From NCBI GenBank assembly GCA_023393655.1, contig JAEWKP010000009.1:1-14125 (forward strand): 14,125 nucleotides of DNA. Reading direction: 5' to 3'. The DNA is from Pseudomonadota bacterium. GTDB lineage: Bacteria; Pseudomonadota; Alphaproteobacteria; Rhizobiales; Beijerinckiaceae. The notes below the pieces were generated by a model that saw nothing but the letters and a program-made list of their open reading frames with translations, searched no databases and had not been told where the DNA came from. The position numbers and the translations under genes were made by a program. Below are positions 6,861-12,341 of the stretch, in pieces; positions within the stretch are counted from its first letter, which is position 1, and every line of letters begins with the position of its first letter.

Positions 6861-9679
6861 GCCAGTGCCTCCCGGATCTTCTCGGACGTGATCGGCAGGC
6901 TGTAGAAGCGCTTGCCGATGGCATGGGCGACGGCATTCGCGAGCGCGGGAACGACCGCGATCATCACCACCTCGGCCATGCCCTTGGGCGGATCGGTGTC
7001 CGAGAGCGGCGGCAGCACCTCGGCGGTCTGCGACCAGACGGCGACGTCCTTCGAGACCGGCAATTCGTAGCGGTTCCAGTTCCAGGTGCCGTCGCCGGGC
7101 CCATCCTCGTGCAGCGGCAGATACTCCTTCAGCGCGTGGCCGATGCCCATGGCGATGCCGCCCTGGATCTGACCCGAGACCAGCTCCGGCACGATCTGGT
7201 TGCCGCATTCGAGGATCGAGTGATGCGACAGCAAGCTGATCTCGCCGCTGCCGGTATCGACCACGATCTCGGCCAAAGTCGCCATCGGCGCGTAATAGGT
7301 GACGCCGGCATTGTTGCGCTGCGCCGGCGGATAGAACACCGCGGCACGCTCGATGAAATGCCAGCCCTCCTGTGTCATCAGCGCCTTGCGCGCGGCCGGG
7401 GCGTCCTCGCCGTATTTCACCGCAAGCGCATCGATGGCGAAGCGCTGCTTCCCCCTATCCGGCAAATCGAATTCCGCTTCGGCCCATTGCCAGCGGTTGA
7501 AGCTGTGCACCGTAACGCCGGTGACGAGGCCGAGCCGGTGCGCTTCCGCCGCAATCTCGGCGAAGGCGAGCGGCTGCATCGCGGCAGCGGTAATCCTGCC
7601 ATCGACGATGCGCAAATCCTCGCGGCGCACCGCTTCCGGTGCCATCTGGCCGCCGCCGATGCCGCGCGACCAGAGCGAGCGCGCCGCCGGCCAGATCGCG
7701 AGATCGACCAGCGCCCGGGCGGCCTCGCGCGTCGCGTGGCCGAGATAATAGACGCTGTTGGAGGCGCTCATCGGCGAGGTGAAGCTCGGCGTCCAGCGCG
7801 GATTGGCCTTGCGCTTGTCCTCTTCCTCCTGGGAGAGCGTGTAGGGCTCGTCGGTGGTCTCCAGCGGCATCTGCGGCCAGCGCACCTTGCCGAACTCGGT
7901 CTCGTCGGGCTGGCGGCCGAGGATGGCGGCGGCCATCACCGCCTGCGAGGTCGTCGCGCCCGTGCCGATCTCATGCGCGACATGCGAAAGCTTCAAGCGG
8001 CCGGCCGCATCGAATTCGATGGCGCAGAGCGCGGCTTCGGCGCCGGTGCCGTAATCCTTGTGCACATGGCCGTAGCCGACACCGTATTTCTTGCCGGGAT
8101 TGGCGGCTTCGAACTCGGCCTTGCGCTTCTGCCGGTTCGCCCAGAGCGGGTGCTTCTGGGCCCGGTCGAGGATCTCGCCATGGCGCATGGCGCCGGAAGG
8201 GATCGCGCCCTGCGAATTCTTCATCCCCGATTGCAGCGCGTTGCGGCGCCGGAACTCCATCGGATCGAGGCCGAGCGCCTCGGCGGCCTCGTCGACCATC
8301 ATCTCGGTCGCCGCCATCGTCTGAAGCGTGCCGTAGCCGCGCATCGAACCGGCATCGACCGCGCGCGACGAGACGATCGTTGCCGAGAAATCGCTCTTCG
8401 GCAGGTAATAGATCGACTGCGCCGCCGTCGCACCGACCGTGCCGACAGAGACCGAGAAGTTCTCGCGCCCGCCGCCATCGGTGCGGTAGCGCCCGGTCAT
8501 CGCCCGGAACCGCCCCGTCTTGCGGTCTATGACCATGACCTTCTCCATCTGGAAGCCATGGCGCTTCAGCGCGGTCTGGAACTGCTCGTAGCGGTCGTTG
8601 GCGAGCCTGACCGGGCGACCGTCGCCATAGAGGCCGGCGAGCACACAATAGAACGGGAAGATCGCGTGGTCCTTGGTGCCGTAGCCGACGGTGTAGCCGA
8701 CCTTGAGGTCGATGCTTTTCAGCGGGAATGTCGACTTCGAGACCATATGAGCCGCCATCTCCGCCACCTCATAGGGCGACTGGGTGGCGATCAGGGCATG
8801 CAGCAGGCCGCTGGCACGGTCGTACCAGACATTGCCGTTATCGGCCTCCATGGCCGAGGCATCGGCGGACTGGCTGGTGAAGGAACGCCTGAGCACCAGC
8901 GCGTCATCGCCGGCAGCGGCGATCCCGCGCTCGATCTCGGCTGCCGCCGCCATGCCGCGGGCCATCGCATCACCGTCGCCGGCGGCCGGCCATTGCGGCT
9001 CCTCGCCCTTGAAGCCGGCGCGGATCGTCGTCTCCTTGAGCGACGAGTAACGATCCTCGGCGTCGGGGGTCCCACCATCGATCCGGATATAGCGCGCCGC
9101 CCCGTACGGGCCTGGTGTGGTCGAGGGCCCCTCCGCGCCATAGCGCACGACCTTGTCGTTGAAGCGCAGCTTGCGCTTGGCCGCGTCGTAGCGGGCGAAG
9201 TCGTGATAGATCAGCATCGCGACGGGCTGGCCGAGCAGCCGAGCCGTTTGCCCCTTCGGCACGAAGAAGACGTCGCCATAGAAGCCAGGCACGGGAATCG
9301 CGACGCCATCGGCAACGAGATCCTCATGCAGGACGAGCCGGTCGGGCTTCAGGTCCTCGCCGAGCAGGCTGAGATCGACGCTGTCGAAGACGCGGTCGAC
9401 CCGCGTCGCCTTGAGCGTGAAGGCGTGCGCCTGTTCCTTCGGCCAGCCTGCGAGGTCGCGGGCGCGGTAATCGCGCGAGAAGGTCTTGCCGCCGGTCACC
9501 TTGGCGATCGCGTCGAGGCGGTATTTCGGCTTGCCGCCGGCCGCGAGCCAATCGGCACCGGGACGGGGCGGCGTCTGGATCAGCTCCGCCTGCGTGGGAG
9601 ACGGCAGCAGCGAAACCTTGATGGCAACGCCGGCTGCTCCGGCCTTGAGAAAGCTTCTGCGGGACAGGCCTGTCTTCAC
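6857..9679 (-). CDS. Tat-exported molybdopterin-binding large subunit of a Mo-hydroxylase, IorB-like
   Basis: The 940-aa product starts with a twin-arginine signal, SRRSFLKAG (6-14), then a hydrophobic stretch. It is the Mo-cofactor subunit of a xanthine dehydrogenase-family enzyme and hydroxylates a substrate with water-derived oxygen. Visible landmarks are an alpha/beta hammerhead-like region (LDAIAKVTGGKTFSRD near 54-69), MRGYG (446-450, in the place of the family's FRGFG-like motif), HEIGTG (569-574), QIQGGIAMGIGHA (about 838-850) and GMAEVV with the probable catalytic E903. The GTG at 9679 is the start because GGAGG lies 7 bases upstream and the Tat signal follows at once; the in-frame ATG at 9844 would bury the signal behind 55 residues. 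It is longer than the 730-790 aa I recall for classical IorB. It is the first gene of the operon, followed by the [2Fe-2S] subunit and cytochrome. The substrate is unknown; an N-heteroaromatic or aldehyde is likely. Confidence 0.9.
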   Translation of the reverse strand: MKTGLSRRSFLKAGAAGVAIKVSLLPSPTQAELIQTPPRPGADWLAAGGKPKYRLDAIAKVTGGKTFSRDYRARDLAGWPKEQAHAFTLKATRVDRVFDSVDLSLLGEDLKPDRLVLHEDLVADGVAIPVPGFYGDVFFVPKGQTARLLGQPVAMLIYHDFARYDAAKRKLRFNDKVVRYGAEGPSTTPGPYGAARYIRIDGGTPDAEDRYSSLKETTIRAGFKGEEPQWPAAGDGDAMARGMAAAAEIERGIAAAGDDALVLRRSFTSQSADASAMEADNGNVWYDRASGLLHALIATQSPYEVAEMAAHMVSKSTFPLKSIDLKVGYTVGYGTKDHAIFPFYCVLAGLYGDGRPVRLANDRYEQFQTALKRHGFQMEKVMVIDRKTGRFRAMTGRYRTDGGGRENFSVSVGTVGATAAQSIYYLPKSDFSATIVSSRAVDAGSMRGYGTLQTMAATEMMVDEAAEALGLDPMEFRRRNALQSGMKNSQGAIPSGAMRHGEILDRAQKHPLWANRQKRKAEFEAANPGKKYGVGYGHVHKDYGTGAEAALCAIEFDAAGRLKLSHVAHEIGTGATTSQAVMAAAILGRQPDETEFGKVRWPQMPLETTDEPYTLSQEEEDKRKANPRWTPSFTSPMSASNSVYYLGHATREAARALVDLAIWPAARSLWSRGIGGGQMAPEAVRREDLRIVDGRITAAAMQPLAFAEIAAEAHRLGLVTGVTVHSFNRWQWAEAEFDLPDRGKQRFAIDALAVKYGEDAPAARKALMTQEGWHFIERAAVFYPPAQRNNAGVTYYAPMATLAEIVVDTGSGEISLLSHHSILECGNQIVPELVSGQIQGGIAMGIGHALKEYLPLHEDGPGDGTWNWNRYELPVSKDVAVWSQTAEVLPPLSDTDPPKGMAEVVMIAVVPALANAVAHAIGKRFYSLPITSEKIREALA

Positions 9680-9686
9680 GTCCAAT

Positions 9687-9691
9687 CCTCC
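9687..9691 (-). promoter_or_regulatory. Strong ribosome binding site for the GTG start of the Mo subunit
   Basis: GGAGG on the minus strand ends 7 bases before GTG at 9679-9677. It is the best Shine-Dalgarno match near this gene and decides in favour of a GTG start directly before the twin-arginine signal. Confidence 0.8.
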
Positions 9692-9747
9692 GCTCGCTGG
9701 CGAGCCGATTCCACTTGCGATGCAACGGCGTCGACAAGCTGGCCTAC

Positions 9748-9776
9748 GAGATACTTGAATTGTTCTGATTTCAAGT
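9748..9776 (-). promoter_or_regulatory. Candidate operator and promoter of the Mo-hydroxylase operon
   Basis: A perfect inverted repeat, ACTTGAA (9753-9759) and TTCAAGT (9770-9776) with a 10-base spacer, lies about 75-100 bases upstream of the GTG start. The outer half overlaps TTGAAA (minus strand, 9774-9769), a five-of-six -35 match. Possible -10 boxes are TATCTC at 15-base spacing or TCTCGT at 17, both weak. A dyad of this size suits a dimeric repressor or activator (MarR, HxlR or TetR type). No regulator gene lies in the window, so the protein is unknown. Confidence 0.4.
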
Positions 9777-9846
9777 GCCGGAGCCGGAGGGTTCGCATGA
9801 CATGGGACGAGCGAGGACGGCAGAAATCTTGCGAGCCTGAACAATG

Positions 9847-9867
9847 GGGCCCCTCGAAAGAGGGCCT
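9847..9867. repeat. GAAA-tetraloop stem-loop in the divergent spacer
   Basis: CCCTC (9851-9855) and GAGGG (9860-9864) pair around a GAAA loop. With one bulged C at 9850 the stem extends through GGG (9847-9849) and CCT (9865-9867), 8 pairs in all, one of them G-U. It lies about 170 bases upstream of the yeiH-like start. It may belong to a long 5' leader, but no T run follows, so I do not call it a terminator. Confidence 0.35.
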
Positions 9868-9952
9868 CGAACGCCGCCCTGCGGCCTCGCGACCGTGGCC
9901 GACCGGCACTTCCAAAGAAGCGGGTGGTATCGCCGAGCGCCCATCGTTCGAT

Positions 9953-9984
9953 CCGTTGAAACGAAACGGTCGGAATAATGCGAT
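9953..9984 (+). promoter_or_regulatory. Candidate promoter and small inverted repeat upstream of the yeiH-like gene
   Basis: TTGAAA (9956-9961) resembles a -35 box. At 17-base spacing lies TGCGAT (9979-9984), a three-of-six -10 match. Overlapping it is the inverted repeat CCGTT (9953-9957) / AACGG (9965-9969) with a 7-base spacer, which could be a regulator site. It is 50-80 bases before the start codon at 10035, a sensible position, but the evidence is weak. Confidence 0.3.
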
Positions 9985-10034
9985 GGACAGCTCATTTCTT
10001 CTCCGGCTAGGTCAGCGGAGAGGACAATTTCCCT

Positions 10035-11138
10035 ATGGCTACCATGCGTTCTTTCAATCCTTTGCCCCTGTCTCCCGGCTCGATATCGCGAGGATTGGGG
10101 CGAATCCTGCCCGGGCTGGGTCTTTGCGTCGGCATCAGCGCGATCGCCTTCGCGCTGGAGCACGCCGAGGCTGCCGCCACGGGCCGCGCCTGGCTCGAAG
10201 CCCTGGTACTGGCAATCCTGATCGGCGCCGCCGTCCGGTCCATCTGGACGCCCTCCGACACCTGGCGCGCGGGAATCGCATTCTCGGCGAAGACCGTCCT
10301 GGAGATTGCCATCGTCCTGCTCGGCGCGTCGCTGAACGCTGCGATGATTGTCGCCGCCGGGCCGGCATTGATCGCCGGCATAGCCTTGGTGGTGGCGCTG
10401 ACCCTCGCCTTCAGCTTCCTGATCGGGCGGACGCTCGGCCTGCCGAAGCGCATGGCGGTCCTCGTCGCCTGCGGCAATTCGATCTGCGGCAACTCCGCTA
10501 TCGCCGCGGTCGCACCGGTCATCGGCGCGGACGGCAAGGACGTTGCCGCCTCGATCGCTTTCACCGCGGTGCTGGGCGTCCTGGTCGTGCTCGGCCTGCC
10601 GCTGCTCGTCCCGCTGCTCCGGCTGTCCGAAACCCAGTACGGCGTCCTGGCCGGGCTGACGGTCTATGCCGTCCCGCAGGTTCTGGCCGCGACCGCGCCT
10701 GTGGCCACCGCCAGCGTCCAGATCGGGACACTCGTCAAGCTCGTCCGTGTCCTGATGCTCGGGCCTGTCGTCCTGGTGCTGTCGCTGCTGCGGCACAGGC
10801 TGCAGGACGACGCGGCCGAGACGGCTCCGGCAGGCGCAGTCGGGAACAGCGCCACGCGGCAGCGCATCGCCTTCAACAAGCTGGTCCCGTGGTTCATCAT
10901 CGCCTTCCTGGCGATGGCAGCGCTGCGCACGCATGGCTTCATCCCGGAGGCCGCGCTCGGCCCAATCTCACACATCGCGACCGTCCTGACCATCATTTCG
11001 ATGGCGGCTCTTGGCCTGGGCGTCGATGTCCGTGTCGTTGCCAGGGCTGGCGGGCGCGTCACCGCCGCAGTCACCATTTCCCTGATCATCCTGGCGATCG
11101 TCAGCCTCGGCCTGATCCGCCTGCTCGGCATCAACTGA
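10035..11138 (+). CDS. yeiH: YeiH/UPF0324-family membrane protein, putative sulfate/sulfite exporter
   Basis: The 367-aa protein is hydrophobic throughout, with about ten membrane spans, and matches the YeiH family (UPF0324). The family signature is seen as CGNSICGNSAIAAVAPVIGAD (146-166, quoted in part) followed by DVAASIAF; another conserved stretch is IVLLGASLN (93-101). Family members are annotated as putative sulfate exporters, but the transported ion is poorly established and sulfite is also plausible. The ATG at 10035 has GGAGAGG 11 bases upstream; a second ATG at 10044 is too far from it. The only plus-strand gene here, it is transcribed away from the Mo-hydroxylase operon and ends 4 bases before the convergent serine hydrolase gene. 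A hydrophilic loop at about 253-280 separates the N- and C-terminal halves. No LysR regulator, often beside yeiH, is present in the window. Confidence 0.88.
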   Translation: MATMRSFNPLPLSPGSISRGLGRILPGLGLCVGISAIAFALEHAEAAATGRAWLEALVLAILIGAAVRSIWTPSDTWRAGIAFSAKTVLEIAIVLLGASLNAAMIVAAGPALIAGIALVVALTLAFSFLIGRTLGLPKRMAVLVACGNSICGNSAIAAVAPVIGADGKDVAASIAFTAVLGVLVVLGLPLLVPLLRLSETQYGVLAGLTVYAVPQVLAATAPVATASVQIGTLVKLVRVLMLGPVVLVLSLLRHRLQDDAAETAPAGAVGNSATRQRIAFNKLVPWFIIAFLAMAALRTHGFIPEAALGPISHIATVLTIISMAALGLGVDVRVVARAGGRVTAAVTISLIILAIVSLGLIRLLGIN

Positions 11139-11142
11139 GCCG

Positions 11143-12300
11143 TCAGCGAGCCGGCGCCCGGGAGCCTGCGGGAGCCAGTTCGGCTGCGAGATTTCGGACC
11201 GATTGCCGGATACCCTCGAACATCGCGAAATTGACGCGGCTTGCCGCCACGAAGATGCCGAGCTTGCGATTGGGCGCGAGCACGACATAGGTCATGAATC
11301 CGCCGAGCCCCCCGCTCTTGCCGAGCAGCAGCGGCACACCGTCGCGCGCGCGGCTGACGACCCAACCGAGCCCCATGCCTTCCGAATCCGTGACCTCGAC
11401 GCCGACGGCGCGGCGCAAGCCGTCATGCGGGCGCCAGAGCGCATGGGCCAGCGCCATCGTCGCCTGTGCCTCGCCCGAAAGGTGCCAGCGCATCCAGCGC
11501 ACCATGTCGTCGGCCGTCGAGTAGAGCCCACCGCTGGCCGCCATGATCGGCGTCGCCTCCCAGTTCGGGTCGGGATTGCCGAACGGGTCGAGCCCCGTCA
11601 TCAGGCGCGGCTTCTGCGCGTCCGAAAGCCGGGCGACCGTATCGGCCATGCCCAGCGGCACGGTGATCCTGTCGCGGAGCAGGTCGGGGAAGGATTTGCC
11701 GCCGGCCTGGGCGAGAGCCTCGCCGAGCAGCCCGAAGCCGACATTCGAGTAGATCGCCGTCGTGCCCGGTGCGTAAGCCGGCGCGTTCTGCCGCATCCAG
11801 CTCCAGTAGTATTCGGCCCTGTAGGCGGCAAACGGGTTGCCCTCCCCCTTCACGGCCGGATCGGGCAGTTCCCGCGGCAGTCCCGCCGAATGCGTCGCGA
11901 GATCGAGCAGGGTGAAGGGCCGGCCGCCGAAGGATTTGACGACCGCCCCCGGCGGGACATGACGTGTGAACGGGTCGCTCAGGCCGACGCGGCCCTGCGC
12001 CGCCATGTCGGCCAGGAGATCGCCCGTGAACACTTTCGAGATCGAGCCGAGCCGCAGGATCGAGCGTCCGTCCGGCTCGGTTTTGCTGCCCGGCGCGGTC
12101 TCGCCGACGCCAGCGATCTCGGTCTCGTCACCATGGACGACGGCGACGACCAGGCCGGGCGCGCCGGAATTCAGGAACATCGCCGTAGCAGCCATGGAAA
12201 CGGCGTCGCTCAAGGCGAGGTCCCTGGACTGCGCACCTGCCGTTGCCGTCAGGATATGGAGCGCTGCCAATGCGGCGCCGGCCTTGCCGAGGAATGTCAT
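11143..12300 (-). CDS. Exported serine hydrolase, beta-lactamase class C / penicillin-binding-protein-like
   Basis: The 385-aa protein has a Sec signal peptide (about 1-23, ending AGA). It belongs to the beta-lactamase/transpeptidase-like serine hydrolases. The catalytic serine is S86 in SISK (86-89), the second motif is YSN (184-186) and the third is KSG (328-330). These are the class C-type S-x-x-K, Y-x-N and K-[ST]-G elements, all intact. THSAGLP (136-142) and GLYSTADDMVRWM (258-270) are typical of the family. It should act in the periplasm on peptidoglycan peptides, esters or amides; beta-lactamase activity cannot be assumed because family members include esterases and D-amino-acid peptidases. 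The ATG at 12300 has GGAG 5 bases upstream. It lies 41 bases downstream of the autotransporter gene on the same strand with no terminator between, so co-transcription is likely. It converges on the yeiH-like gene with a 4-base gap. Confidence 0.88.
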   Translation of the reverse strand: MTFLGKAGAALAALHILTATAGAQSRDLALSDAVSMAATAMFLNSGAPGLVVAVVHGDETEIAGVGETAPGSKTEPDGRSILRLGSISKVFTGDLLADMAAQGRVGLSDPFTRHVPPGAVVKSFGGRPFTLLDLATHSAGLPRELPDPAVKGEGNPFAAYRAEYYWSWMRQNAPAYAPGTTAIYSNVGFGLLGEALAQAGGKSFPDLLRDRITVPLGMADTVARLSDAQKPRLMTGLDPFGNPDPNWEATPIMAASGGLYSTADDMVRWMRWHLSGEAQATMALAHALWRPHDGLRRAVGVEVTDSEGMGLGWVVSRARDGVPLLLGKSGGLGGFMTYVVLAPNRKLGIFVAASRVNFAMFEGIRQSVRNLAAELAPAGSRAPAR

Positions 12301-12341
12301 GATCGCTCCGCTTCATCCTGATGTGGCGCCGGATGCAGGAC

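Larger units (their letters stand above)
9680..10034. other. 355-bp divergent intergenic region
   Basis: This spacer separates the minus-strand Mo-hydroxylase operon from the plus-strand yeiH-like gene and should hold both promoters. Three structured elements are visible: a 7-10-7 inverted repeat at 9753-9776, a stem-loop at 9847-9867 followed by GCCGCCCTGCGGC (9873-9885 approx.), and a 5-7-5 inverted repeat at 9953-9969. The segment 9740-9780 is richer in A+T than its surroundings, as expected for a promoter. No coding frame here has a convincing ribosome site. Confidence 0.6.

Noticed and set aside
6861..7208. N-terminal extension of the [2Fe-2S] subunit frame
   Set aside because: The extension lies entirely within the Mo subunit coding region in another frame. 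The ATGA overlap at 6857-6860 marks the natural start.
9771..10934. 387-codon minus-strand frame across the spacer and yeiH-like gene
   Set aside because: Antisense to a clear YeiH-family membrane protein; the translation is Q/D/R/G-rich with no domain.
6923..11290. 1455-codon open frame on the plus strand
   Set aside because: Its translation is rich in R, A, G, H and D with no recognisable domain, it lies opposite a well-defined Mo subunit, and it crosses a divergent promoter region and a real gene in another frame.
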